From the NCBI GenBank assembly GCA_034522175.1, contig JAXHLQ010000001.1:4030001-4094000 (forward strand): 64,000 nucleotides of DNA. The letters run 5' to 3'. The stretch is from JAIPDZ01 sp034522175 (GTDB lineage Bacteria; Desulfobacterota; DSM-4660; Desulfatiglandales; Desulfatiglandaceae). Made by a program: the position numbers and the translations under genes. Under the pieces are notes generated by a model. It was given only the letters and a program-made list of their open reading frames with translations, was not told the origin of the DNA and did no database searches. Positions 45,834 through 55,046 of the stretch are shown here, in pieces (within the stretch, counting starts at the first letter, position 1; every line of letters starts with the position of its first letter).

Positions 45834-47195
45834 ATGTTCTCCAAAATCCTCATCGCCAACCGCGGCGAAATCGCCCACCGGGTGATCCGCTCCTGCAGGG
45901 AGATGGGGATCGCCACGGTGGCGGTCTACTCGGAGGCGGACGACCGTTCGCTTCATCTGTCTTTGGCCGATGAGGCGGTGTGCATCGGTCCGCCGATCAG
46001 CGCCAGGAGTTATCTGAACATGGAAAAGATGATGGAGGTCGCCAAAGAGACCGGGGCTGACGCCATCCATCCCGGGTATGGATACCTGGCGGAGCGCGAG
46101 GCATTCGCCGCCCTGTGCGAGGCCGAGGGGATCACCTTTATCGGACCCACCGCCGGAAATCTAAGACTGGCCGGCGACAAGCTCGCTGCCAAAAAGACCG
46201 CCATATACGCCGGGGTGCCTGTAATCTCGAGCAGCGACGGCAATGTGCCCACGGTCAAGGAGGCGATCGATATATGCGAAAAAATGGGTTACCCGGTGAT
46301 GATCAAGTCCGCGGGGGGCGGTGGGGGCCGGGGCATCCGGATCTGTGAAGACGAAGAGACGCTGACGGAAGAATTCCCCATCGCCCGCATGGAGGCGAGG
46401 GCTTCTTTCGGGAACGACGCCGTTTACATCGAGAAGGTCATCCCCGAGCCCCGGCACATCGAGTTTCAGGTACTCTGCGACACCCGGAAGCATGTCACCC
46501 ACCTGGGTGAACGGGAATGTACCATTCAGCGGCGGTTTCAGAAACTGATCGAGGAATCGCCGTCGCCCTTTTTAACGCCGGCGCTTCGGGAGGAGATGGG
46601 TGAGGCCGCCATGGCCGTGTTGAAGGCGGCCGATTACGTGAATGCGGGTACGGTGGAATTCCTGGTGGACCGGGAGGGCGCCTTCTACTTCATGGAGATC
46701 AACGCCCGCATCCAGGTGGAGCACCCGGTGACCGAGCAGACCACAGGGATGGATCTAATCAAAGAACAGATCCGCATGGCCGCAGGGGAGGCCCTGGGAT
46801 ACACATTCGATGATCTTCACCTCAAGGGATGGGCCATGGAGTGCCGGATCAATGCAGAGGATCCGGACCGGGGGTTCGCGCCCTGTCCCGGGACCATTAC
46901 CCGGTATCGCCCGCCCGGCGGCTTTGGGGTGCGGCTCGACACCCATCTCTACGAGGGCTATGAACTCCCTGTTTTTTATGACTCCCTCGTGGCCAAGCTG
47001 GTGTCCCATGATCTGACCCGGTCCGGGGCCATCCGGGTCATGAAGCGGGCCCTTGAGGAGTTCCGGATTGAACCCATCAAGACCACCATCCCGCTCTACT
47101 TGCGGGTGATGGATGATCCAAGATTCCTTGAGGGGGATTTTGATACCGGCTTCATCCAACGGTTTCTTCCGGAAGAGATTGAAGAGGACGATTAG
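45834..47195 (+). CDS. accC: Biotin carboxylase
   Basis: A 453-residue AccC, ATP-dependent carboxylation of BCCP-bound biotin. It has the N-terminal KILIANRGEIAHRVI, the glycine-rich loop KSAGGGGGRGIRI, the metal/ATP-site FMEINARIQVEHPVTE and CRINAEDP. It starts five bases after accB. With the two carboxyltransferases it makes a separate-subunit acyl-CoA carboxylase rather than the fused BC-BCCP kind. Confidence 0.95.
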   Translation: MFSKILIANRGEIAHRVIRSCREMGIATVAVYSEADDRSLHLSLADEAVCIGPPISARSYLNMEKMMEVAKETGADAIHPGYGYLAEREAFAALCEAEGITFIGPTAGNLRLAGDKLAAKKTAIYAGVPVISSSDGNVPTVKEAIDICEKMGYPVMIKSAGGGGGRGIRICEDEETLTEEFPIARMEARASFGNDAVYIEKVIPEPRHIEFQVLCDTRKHVTHLGERECTIQRRFQKLIEESPSPFLTPALREEMGEAAMAVLKAADYVNAGTVEFLVDREGAFYFMEINARIQVEHPVTEQTTGMDLIKEQIRMAAGEALGYTFDDLHLKGWAMECRINAEDPDRGFAPCPGTITRYRPPGGFGVRLDTHLYEGYELPVFYDSLVAKLVSHDLTRSGAIRVMKRALEEFRIEPIKTTIPLYLRVMDDPRFLEGDFDTGFIQRFLPEEIEEDD

Positions 47196-47225
47196 AAGCG
47201 TTGTTTTGCTGAAGACGATTTATTT

Positions 47226-47315
47226 CTCACGCAAAGCCGCCAAGGCGCAAAGAAAGCAAATCTAAAAAGAGATTTCTGAACTTTTTTCTCAGCGTCTCAG
47301 CGTCTTGCGCGAGAC
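47226..47315 (+). repeat. Dispersed imperfect inverted repeat (copy C)
   Basis: Left arm (TCACGCAAAGCCGCCAAGGC) at 47226-47255, right arm of AGCGTCT repeats at 47286-47315. Same family as the copies at 3785 and 51195. Lies between accC and the acyl-CoA dehydrogenase remnant. Confidence 0.75.
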
Positions 47316-47357
47316 CCTTTTTTGTTGTGTTCAACAGCCGGTTGATGGAGACTGCCG

Positions 47358-47832
47358 ATGGATTTTGAACTGACGGATGAAGAGCGGATGCTCAAGGATA
47401 CGGTGGTCAGATTCGTGGACCAGCAGGTCGGCCCCCTGGCCCCGGAGATCGACGAGGCGGAACGGTTCCCCGAGGAGAATTTCAAGGCCATGGCGGATAT
47501 GGGCCTTTTCGGTATATCCATCCCCGAAACATACGGCGGGAGCGATGCGGGATTCTTTTCATGTGTTCTGGTGATGGAGGAACTGATGCGCGGATGCGTT
47601 TCCACCGGGAATACCTATGGGGCCCACGCCATCCTCTGCACGGAGAATATCTATCGGAACGGGAACGACGCCCAGCGGGAAAAATATCTGCCTCCGCTCA
47701 TCCGGGGCGAGAAGATCGGGGCCCTGGCCATCACCGAACCCGAGGCGGGCTCCGACGCCCTCTCCCTTCGGACCCGGCACCAATCAGATCCAGCGGCTCA
47801 TCATCATGCGGGAGTTGATGCGCGGGATGTGA
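47358..47832 (+). pseudogene. Acyl-CoA dehydrogenase with internal deletion
   Basis: The first 139 residues or so are a normal N-terminus (FELTDEERMLKDTVVRFVD, IPETYGGSDAGFFS, ALAITEPEAGSDALSLRT). The last 18 residues, in another frame, are the usual C-terminus GTNQIQRLIIMREL. Everything between, about 220 residues including the catalytic Glu and the FAD part, is absent. The junction is at about 47769-47780, where CGGACCCGG could encode both ends, so the loss may come from a short repeat, or be an assembly collapse. As written it is non-functional. Confidence 0.85.
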
Positions 47833-47963
47833 ATCGTATTGTGCCTGGAATATGCTCCTCGTTTTGAGGCGTTCGTATATATGGGCTTTCCTGAACCCCG
47901 GCCACTGGGGTGGCCATACCCGGAAGTGCTGCATTTCCCGGCAGCATGCAAGGAGGAAGCACT

Positions 47964-49655
47964 ATGGAAGAGAAATTCTGGCACAAGGCATATGCGAAAG
48001 ACGTCCCGTTTACGGTTGACTATGAAAAGATCACCCTGCCCGATACCCTGAAGCGAACCGCGGAACGCTTTCCGGACACCGTCGCCCTGGTGATGATGGG
48101 GAAAACCATCACCTACCGGGAACTGAACGATCTGGTGAACCGGTTTGCAGGCGCACTGACCGACCTCGGCATCCAAAAGGGAGACAAGGTGGCCCTCATC
48201 CTCCCCAACATGCCCCAGGCCATCATCGCCGCCTATGCCGTGTTCAGGGTGGGGGCCGTGGTGGTCATGAACAATCCCCTGTATACCGAGACCGAACTGG
48301 CCCATCAGCTCAATGATTCGGAATCCAAGATGGCCATCGGCATGGATCTTCTGGTCCCCCGGATGCTGAACCTGAAGGAAAAGACCGGGATCGAGACCGT
48401 CATCGCCTGCCACATCCGGGATTATCTTCCCTTTCCCAAGAAGCAGCTTTTCCCGTTTGTCAAAAAGGAGATGCACCGGAAGATCGACCCGAACGAGGGC
48501 GTGCTGGAATTCATGGACCTCATCAGGCGCTATCCACCGGACCCCCCGGACACGGAGGTCCGCTTTGATGACCTGGCGGCGCTGATGTATACCGGCGGCA
48601 CCACGGGTCGTTCCAAAGGGGTAATGTTGACCCATGCCAATTCCAGCATCTGTGTTCAGCAGATGAAGGCCTGGCTCCCGGATGTGGTAGAGGGCAGGGA
48701 AAGCATGCTCGGCACCTTTCCCGTATTTCATATCGCCGGATACACCACGGGCATGAACACGGCCATACACCTGGGTCTTACCTATATCCTCATCCCGAGG
48801 CCCGAGCCGGGTGTGGTCCTGGAAATGACCCGGAAATACAAGCCCAACTGGTTTCCGTGTGTCCCCACTATCTTTGTGGGGGTTCTGGCCCACCCCGACT
48901 TTCCCAAGACCGATTTTTCTTCGGTCAAGGGGTGCGTGTCAGGGGCGGCCCCGCTGGCTTTGGAGACCATCAAACAGTGGAAAGCGGCGGTGGGCGTGGA
49001 CATCGTGGAGTGCTACGGTCTCACCGAAACGTGTACCCTCACCCATGCCAATCCATGGAGAGGGAAGACCAAGGCCGGGAGTGTGGGCGTACCGGTTCCG
49101 GATACGGACTGCCGGATCGTGGATGTGGAGACCGGGACCAGGGAGATGCCCATCGGTGAATCAGGGGAGATCCTCCTGAAGGGTCCCCAGGTGACCAGCG
49201 GATATTACAACCAGCCCGAAGAGACGGCCGACGCCATCCGGGAGGGATGGCTCTACACCGGGGATATCGGGTACATGGATGATGAGGGGTATCTCTTCAT
49301 CGTGGACCGGAAAAAGGACATGATCATCGCCGGCGGGTACAACATCTACCCCAGGGATATCGATGAAGTCCTGTTCGAGCATCCCAAGATTCGGGAGGCC
49401 TGTGCGGTGGGGGTACCCGATGCCTATCGGGGGGAGACCGTAAAGGCCTTTGTCGTGCCGGAAGCCGGTGAAACCCTTACGGATGAAGACATCAAGGCCT
49501 GGTGCAAGGAAAAGCTGGCCGCCTACAAGGTGCCCAAGCAGGTGGAGCTGATGGACGAACTCCCCAAGAGCCCCATCGGCAAGGTGCTGCGACGGAAGCT
49601 CAGGGAAATGGAGATGGAAAAACAGAAGGAGGGCGGCGAGAAGACCGCCGGATAA
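47964..49655 (+). CDS. Long-chain acyl-CoA ligase (AMP-forming)
   Basis: A 563-residue FadD-like adenylate-forming enzyme that activates the operon substrate. Adenylation motifs are YTGGTTGRSKGVMLTH near residue 209, VECYGLTETC near 350, the GDIGYMDDEGYLFIVDRKKD hinge region near 430, and the catalytic lysine in PKSPIGKVLRR near 538. It starts behind AGGAGG. The gap of 130 bases after the dehydrogenase remnant holds no gene. Confidence 0.93.
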   Translation: MEEKFWHKAYAKDVPFTVDYEKITLPDTLKRTAERFPDTVALVMMGKTITYRELNDLVNRFAGALTDLGIQKGDKVALILPNMPQAIIAAYAVFRVGAVVVMNNPLYTETELAHQLNDSESKMAIGMDLLVPRMLNLKEKTGIETVIACHIRDYLPFPKKQLFPFVKKEMHRKIDPNEGVLEFMDLIRRYPPDPPDTEVRFDDLAALMYTGGTTGRSKGVMLTHANSSICVQQMKAWLPDVVEGRESMLGTFPVFHIAGYTTGMNTAIHLGLTYILIPRPEPGVVLEMTRKYKPNWFPCVPTIFVGVLAHPDFPKTDFSSVKGCVSGAAPLALETIKQWKAAVGVDIVECYGLTETCTLTHANPWRGKTKAGSVGVPVPDTDCRIVDVETGTREMPIGESGEILLKGPQVTSGYYNQPEETADAIREGWLYTGDIGYMDDEGYLFIVDRKKDMIIAGGYNIYPRDIDEVLFEHPKIREACAVGVPDAYRGETVKAFVVPEAGETLTDEDIKAWCKEKLAAYKVPKQVELMDELPKSPIGKVLRRKLREMEMEKQKEGGEKTAG

Positions 49656-49668
49656 GGGGGTATCCGCT

Positions 49669-51171
49669 ATGGACGGCTATGATGCGATCGTTATCGGTGC
49701 GGGGAACGGTGGACTCACTGCATCGGCGGCCATGGCCCAGAAAGGACTGAAGGTGTTGCTCCTGGAGCGGCACAACATACCCGGCGGGTGTGCCACCAGT
49801 TTCTGCCGGGGACGGTTTGAATTCGAGGTGGCCCTTCATCAGCTCAGCGGCATGGGAACCATGGAAAAGCCCGGTCCCCTGCGCATGATGCTGAGCAGCC
49901 TCGGCATCCTGGATCAACTAAAACTGGTGGAGATGCCGGAACTCTATCATGTGGTCATGCCCGACGGGTTCAAGATCGGATTTCGGCCCGACAAAGACGA
50001 CGTCATATCGACATTGAAGGCACGGTTTCCGGAGGAGAGCGAGGCCATCGATACCTTTTTCGACCGGGTCTATGCCTACGCCAACCAGATGCTGGCCGCC
50101 TTCTTTTTCAAGGATCCGGAGCCCAGCCGGGAGAAATATCCGGTCATGTACGAATATGCCTTCAAGACCGCGGCCGAGGTCCTGGACGACCTGTTTACGG
50201 ACCCACTCCTGAAGGCGGTGATCTCCGTGTACTGGGGCTATGTGGGCCTCCCGCCCGACCGGCTGGCATTTCCCTATCTCGCCATGATCTTCTTCACCTA
50301 CATCGAATTCAAACCGTTTCACATCAAGGGCGGGTCCCAGGCCCTCTCCAATGTGATCGTCAATCATTTCCTTTCACATGGTGGAGAGGTGAGATTCAAC
50401 TGCGGCGTGGAAAAGATCCTGACGGAAGACGGTGCAGTCAAAGGGGTGGTGACCGAGGACGGGGACCGGATACCGGCCCGGTTTGTGGTGTCAAACGCCT
50501 CCCAGGTCTCCACCTACGTGGGGCTCATGGAGGGGACCCAGGTCCCGGAAAAGGTCCATCGGGAGATGCGGGGACGGAGCCTCAGTCCGTCGGCCTTTAC
50601 CCTCTTTGCCGGGTTCGACTGCGAGCCCGAGGTCCTCGGGTTTACAGAGCCCACCACCTTTCTTCTCAAGGATCTCGATGTGTCGGACCGGGTCCTCAGC
50701 CGTATGGGAGAACTGAACATCGGGAACCAGGCCATGGTGGTGAGCTGCTATGATGTGGCGGATCCGGATTTCTCCCCGCCCGGCACCTGCCAGGCCAACA
50801 TGGTCACCCTCAAGTACGGCAAGCCCTGGCTCAGGATTCCCCCCGGGGATTATTACCGAGTGAAATTTGCGTGCGCAGAGGAGATGCTCCAAAGGGTGGA
50901 GGAGATCTATCCCGGTCTCCGAGACCATATTGAGGAACTGGAGATTGCCACGCCCCTGACCCACATGCGGTATTTCAACCATCCGGAGGGGGCCATCTAC
51001 GGGTATGAGCAGTATACCAAGGATTCCATGTTCTTTCAGCCGGGGCGCTATTCCCCGGTGGAAGGACTCTATTTTGCCAGCGGCTGGGTGGGGGACTGCG
51101 GGTTTCACCCCACGCTTCAGGCCGGGCTCAGGGCGGCGAATTCCATCGTCCGCAAATTGGAAAGGGAATAG
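49669..51171 (+). CDS. FAD-dependent phytoene desaturase/CrtI-like oxidoreductase
   Basis: A 500-residue flavoprotein of the NAD(P)/FAD CrtI/CrtISO type. The Rossmann motif is IVIGAGNGGLTASAAMA, with LLERHNIPGGCATSF, KGGSQALSNVIVNHF near residue 223, and the C-terminal GLYFASGWVGDCGFHPT. In this setting it may desaturate or saturate an acyl-CoA or terpenoid rather than a carotenoid. It starts 14 bases after the ligase stop, so co-transcribed. Confidence 0.83.
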   Translation: MDGYDAIVIGAGNGGLTASAAMAQKGLKVLLLERHNIPGGCATSFCRGRFEFEVALHQLSGMGTMEKPGPLRMMLSSLGILDQLKLVEMPELYHVVMPDGFKIGFRPDKDDVISTLKARFPEESEAIDTFFDRVYAYANQMLAAFFFKDPEPSREKYPVMYEYAFKTAAEVLDDLFTDPLLKAVISVYWGYVGLPPDRLAFPYLAMIFFTYIEFKPFHIKGGSQALSNVIVNHFLSHGGEVRFNCGVEKILTEDGAVKGVVTEDGDRIPARFVVSNASQVSTYVGLMEGTQVPEKVHREMRGRSLSPSAFTLFAGFDCEPEVLGFTEPTTFLLKDLDVSDRVLSRMGELNIGNQAMVVSCYDVADPDFSPPGTCQANMVTLKYGKPWLRIPPGDYYRVKFACAEEMLQRVEEIYPGLRDHIEELEIATPLTHMRYFNHPEGAIYGYEQYTKDSMFFQPGRYSPVEGLYFASGWVGDCGFHPTLQAGLRAANSIVRKLERE

Positions 51172-51194
51172 ATCCGCAAGACCTAAATCAAAAT

Positions 51195-51302
51195 GTCACG
51201 CAAAGCCGCAAAGACCGCAAAGGTAAGTTTTTATAATTCATATGGCTTTTTCTCTGCGTCCCTGCGTCTCTGCGCGAAAACGTACGTCTTACGAGACTAT
51301 CA
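51195..51302 (+). repeat. Dispersed imperfect inverted repeat (copy D)
   Basis: Left arm at 51195-51223 (TCACGCAAAGCCGCAAAGAC) and right arm at 51251-51280, followed by ACGAGACTATCAA. Nearly the same as copy A at 3785-3925, but the intervening A/T spacer differs. Confidence 0.8.
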
Positions 51303-51338
51303 AGGTTAAAAAATTACATTCGTTGCGTGGGGAATAGC

Positions 51339-52496
51339 ATGAAAAAAGCGATCTTTGAAGATTTTGACGGATATCAGGATATCGTCGAGGAGATTGAGTT
51401 CAGCCGGAAGTTCGGCGTGAATTACACGAAGGCGCGGGATATGCCGGCGGCATATATCGATCGTCTCCATCCGGCCCGCCTTGAGCTTCGCGTGAGCGAT
51501 ATGAGGGAGGAGGGCCGGTCGGCCGGAACGTTCAGGCTGGTCCCGGTGGAGGGTCATCTCCCCCCGTTTCTCGCCGGCCAGTATATTTCCCTTTCTGTGG
51601 AAACGAAAGGCATCCGCACCAGCCGGCCGTACAGCCTGTCCTCGCCGCCCAATCAGACCGGGTTCTGGGAGATCACGGTGCAACGGGTGGCCTCGGGGCT
51701 GGTGTCCGGGTACCTGCTCGACCATGTGAAGAGAGGGGATCTGATAGAGAGTTCCGGGCCCTGCGGTACCTTCTATTACAACCCCGTCTTCCATGACCGG
51801 GAGATGGTCATGATCGCCGGCGGCGCAGGGATTACGCCCTTTATGAGTATGATCCGGGAGATCACGCAACGCGGGCTGGACAGGGAGGTATATCTATTTT
51901 ACGGTAACAGGACCCTTGAAGGGGCTCTGTTTCATCAGGAGCTGCGTGCCCTTTCCGAGCGATTCGACACTATCCAATATGTTCCGGTGATTGAAGCCCC
52001 GCCCGAGGATTACCGGGGTGCGGCGGGGCTGATCACCGGAGAATTGATTCGTGAGACCGCAGGGGAGATGGGGAATAAGACCTTTTATCTCTGTGGCCCC
52101 CAGGGGCTCTATGATTTCTGCATTCCGGAATTAAAGGCGCTTGGCATTCCGGGGCGGAAAATTCGAAGGGAGGTCTACGGTCCCCCGCTGGATATCACGA
52201 CCGCTCCGGGCTGGCCCGAAGACGTGCGTCCGGATCAGACCGTTTCAATAAGTGTGAGGGGAGAGGAGCCGGTGCCGGCCCGGTCGGGGGAGCCCCTGCT
52301 GAAGGCGCTGGAGACGGCCGGTCTCAAGGTCAGGGCCATCTGCCGGTCCGGGGAGTGCAGCATGTGCCGGGTCCGGGTGGTATCGGGAACGGTTTTTCAG
52401 CCGCCCGGGGTGCCGGTCCGCAAATCGGACAGGCGGTTCGGGTATGTGCATTCCTGTGTTTCCTATCCGTTGGAGGATCTTGAGATTGAAATGTAG
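51339..52496 (+). CDS. Ferredoxin reductase-type flavoprotein with C-terminal [2Fe-2S] domain
   Basis: A 385-residue electron-transfer protein. Residues about 50-160 are an FAD-binding domain (RPYSLSSPP), about 165-265 a NAD(P)-binding domain (VMIAGGAGITPFMSMIRE, FYLCGPQGLYDF), and about 300-385 a plant-type ferredoxin (CRSGECSMCRV, and a later HSCVSYP cysteine). It probably carries electrons between NADH and the FadH-type reductase or the CrtI-like protein. It has an N-terminal extension of about 50 residues. Confidence 0.88.
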   Translation: MKKAIFEDFDGYQDIVEEIEFSRKFGVNYTKARDMPAAYIDRLHPARLELRVSDMREEGRSAGTFRLVPVEGHLPPFLAGQYISLSVETKGIRTSRPYSLSSPPNQTGFWEITVQRVASGLVSGYLLDHVKRGDLIESSGPCGTFYYNPVFHDREMVMIAGGAGITPFMSMIREITQRGLDREVYLFYGNRTLEGALFHQELRALSERFDTIQYVPVIEAPPEDYRGAAGLITGELIRETAGEMGNKTFYLCGPQGLYDFCIPELKALGIPGRKIRREVYGPPLDITTAPGWPEDVRPDQTVSISVRGEEPVPARSGEPLLKALETAGLKVRAICRSGECSMCRVRVVSGTVFQPPGVPVRKSDRRFGYVHSCVSYPLEDLEIEM

Positions 52497-52544
52497 CCTG
52501 TGATTGCTCCATGGCATGAATATGGGACATATGATAAACAAATA

Positions 52545-52745
52545 GACCGCCGAGACGCTGAGAACGCAAAGGATCTTAACTTTTTTCGTTTGTCGCTGAG
52601 ACGGCGACAAACGAAAACCAACATGCCTCCGGCAATGGGATACAGAAAAATGTCTTGCCCGAAGGGCTTGGGTTTATTCCTTTTCGCCTATCTCAGCGAA
52701 AAGGAATAAAGAATCTCTCTCTTAGTGAACCTTGCGTCTTGAATG
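52545..52745 (+). repeat. Repeat copy E with two perfect nested hairpins
   Basis: Within the 361-base gap. The left arm at 52547-52573 and the right arm at about 52720-52745 belong to the same dispersed family as copy A. Between them are two perfect hairpins: TTTTCGTTTGTCGC (52583-52596) with 52604-52617, and ATTCCTTTTCGC (52676-52687) with 52696-52707. They look like an insertion inside an older repeat. Confidence 0.7.
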
Positions 52746-52857
52746 ACCATGCCCCGGCTTGGGAATGGGCGGTGAAAAAAGAAGATAGAGCGCGATGATG
52801 ACGAATGGCGGTCTTTAGGTTCGAGATGCTGATCGTAAGGGAAAGGAGTTTTTGGTC

Positions 52858-53692
52858 ATGACCGATGGAAAAACACCAGAAAAAAAGCTGGTCAAGTTCG
52901 AGAAAAAGGGACATGTGGGCCGCATCATCCTGAACCGGCCCGAGAAGCGCAATGCCATGAATTTACGGGTGTGGAAGGCATTGGACGAGGCGGTGGCGGC
53001 TGCGGACGAGGATCCCGGAGGTTCGGGCGGTGGTGCTGACCGGAGAGGGAAAATCTTTTTGTGCGGGAATCGATCTGGGTCCTGAGAACGAACTGGTGGC
53101 GGCCATCGGCGATGCGCCAAGTGCGGTCCAGAAGCTGAATTTTTTTCAGAAGATCGTTGAGATTCAGGAGGTCCATAATCGCCTCGAGGGACTCTCAAAA
53201 CCGACCATCGCGGCCGTTCACAGCCACTGTCTCGGGGCCGGGCTGGAACTGGTCCTGTGCTGTGATATCCGCATCTGTACGGCGGATGCCATTTTCGGTC
53301 TGCCCGAGGCCACCCTGGCCATCATTACCGATGTGGGGGGGCTCCAGCGTCTCCCCCGGGTGGTAGGAAGGGGTCATGCCCGGGAGATCGCCTTCCGGGG
53401 CCATCGGTTTGATGCCCGGCGGGCACAGATGATTCAACTGGTGAATGATGTATACGCCGATAAGGTGGTGCTGGAGTCGGAAGCCATGAAAATGGCCGAA
53501 GAGATCGCGGCCAACCCCCCGTTTGCGGTCCAGGGCGCAAAGGATGTCTTTCTGTTCGACGATACAGAAGCGGTCAAGCGGTCCCTTCATTACAATGCGG
53601 CACGTTCCGCCATGATCCTTCCTTCAGAGGATATGTTTGAGGCCATGAGTGCCTATCTGCAGAAACGAAAAGGGAATTTCAAAAGGGCGTAG
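52858..53692 (+). CDS. Enoyl-CoA hydratase/isomerase family (frameshifted)
   Basis: Crotonase-fold hydratase. The first frame has the N-terminal GHVGRIILNRPEKRNAMNL, then a break at a CCC run (53014-53016): removing one C restores DPEVRAVVLTGEGKSFCAG, with oxyanion-hole residues there and in SKPTIAAVHSHCLGAGLEL. The rest reads GLPEATLAIITDVGG. Corrected length is 277 residues. It starts behind GAAAGGAG. It hydrates an enoyl-CoA in the pathway. Confidence 0.9.
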
Positions 53693-54152
53693 GGACGGAG
53701 GCCGGATATCAGCGGTCAGATGTCGGCAACCCCACGGAAACCGAGAATCTTTCCCTTTTGAGATGTCTACTCATTCGGGGAAGCTCTACCGCGGGACAGG
53801 AAATCTTTAATTTCGCGTCACTTGTTACTCGTTACTCAATGTCGTTAACTTAAGGACGGTACCCGAGCATAGAGACTTCCACCGTCATTCCGGCGAAAGC
53901 CGGAATCCAGTCCTGTTGCGGCATTCGCGCCACCCTGGACCCCGGCCTTCGCCGGGGTGACGTCAAGGATGAATCGAATTGTTCTTAAGTTAATGACATT
54001 GACTCGTTACTGGTTGCTGGTTAGTGGGTGACTGACACCTGAAAACCGAAACCTGAATACCCAACGAATCAATAGTATTAGATGGAGTGAAATCTTACGC
54101 CTTTCCGGTGAGTTACCATTTAAGACGCTAACCTGAACAAAAGGAGATTAAC
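53693..54152. other. Repeat-rich gap before the BKACE gene
   Basis: 460 bases with no gene. It holds a MITE-like element (53838-54000), GTTACTCGTTACTC and CTGACACCTGAAAACC words shared with other gaps, and the BKACE ribosome site (AAAAGGAG at about 54140). Confidence 0.6.
53838..54000 (+). mobile_element. MITE-like element with 20-bp terminal inverted repeats
   Basis: The left end AATGTCGTTAACTTAAGGAC (53838-53857) and the reverse complement of the right end (53981-54000) differ at two positions. The 163-bp element contains the CATTCCGGCGAAAGCCGGAA palindrome (from about 53886), a word known from intergenic repeats in many proteobacteria, and a second CCCCGGC/GCCGGGG-like hairpin near 53940. 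It has no coding capacity. The flanks share ACTC. Confidence 0.7.
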
Positions 54153-55028
54153 ATGACGCAAGACAAGACAGTCGTCACCTGTGCCCTCACCGGTGTCCTG
54201 ACGGACCCGGCGGTTCATCACGTCCCGGTCACGCCGGAGGAGATGGCCGCGCACGCGGTTCAGGCCCACAATGCGGGGGCATCCATCCTTCATTGCCATT
54301 TCAGGAACCAGGCCGAGGAAATGGGGCATCTCCCCACGTGGGATCTCGATACGGTGGGGGATATCCTGGGGGCCATCAAGGATCGCATCCCGGAGATCAT
54401 CATCTGCATGAGCACGGGCGTGGTGGGTCCGGATATCTCGGGTCCCCTGGCATGCCTTGAAAAATTCAGGCCTGAAATGGCTGCATGTAATGCCGGTTCC
54501 TTGAACTACTTAAAGCTTCGCTCGAATGGTGTCTGGGCCTGGCCGCCTGCCCTGTTCGACAATCCCGTGGAAAAGGTCAAGGGATTTCTCGATGTGATGA
54601 CGGCCAATGACATTACCCCCGAATTCGAGTGTTTCGATACGGGCATTGTCCGGAGCGTGGGCTTATACCAGAAAAACGGGATGTTCGAGGGAGCGGCCCA
54701 TATCTCCTGTGTCATGGGGGTGGCCAGCGGCATGCCGGCCCGGCCCGACCTCCTCCCCATCCTGGTGGACGAGATGACCGAAGGGACCCACTACCAGGTC
54801 ATTGCGGTGGGCCGGGATGAAATCTGGGATCTCCACCGAAAGTGCGTGGAACTTGGCGGGAACGTGAGAACGGGTCTCGAAGATACGTTCTATCTGCCTG
54901 GCGGCGAAAAAGCCAAAAGCAACGGCGTCCTGGTGGAAGCCCTGGTGAATATCGTCCGCGAGGCAGGCCGTGAACCCGCGTCGCCCCAGGAAGCCCGTGA
55001 GATCCTGGGACTAAGACCTGCTGCTTAA
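54153..55028 (+). CDS. Beta-keto acid cleavage enzyme (BKACE, DUF849)
   Basis: A 291-residue TIM-barrel zinc enzyme that cleaves a 3-keto acid with acetyl-CoA. The HxH zinc motif reads ILHCHFRN near residue 48 (usually HIHVR), the conserved region TPEFECFDTG near 152 carries the Glu ligand, and the GRDEIW region follows near 228. A clear AAGGAG precedes the start. It sits 460 bases after the hydratase gene, beyond a MITE. It fits a role in shortening a keto acid product. Confidence 0.9.
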   Translation: MTQDKTVVTCALTGVLTDPAVHHVPVTPEEMAAHAVQAHNAGASILHCHFRNQAEEMGHLPTWDLDTVGDILGAIKDRIPEIIICMSTGVVGPDISGPLACLEKFRPEMAACNAGSLNYLKLRSNGVWAWPPALFDNPVEKVKGFLDVMTANDITPEFECFDTGIVRSVGLYQKNGMFEGAAHISCVMGVASGMPARPDLLPILVDEMTEGTHYQVIAVGRDEIWDLHRKCVELGGNVRTGLEDTFYLPGGEKAKSNGVLVEALVNIVREAGREPASPQEAREILGLRPAA

Positions 55029-55046
55029 CCGCAAAGCGACCTGAAC

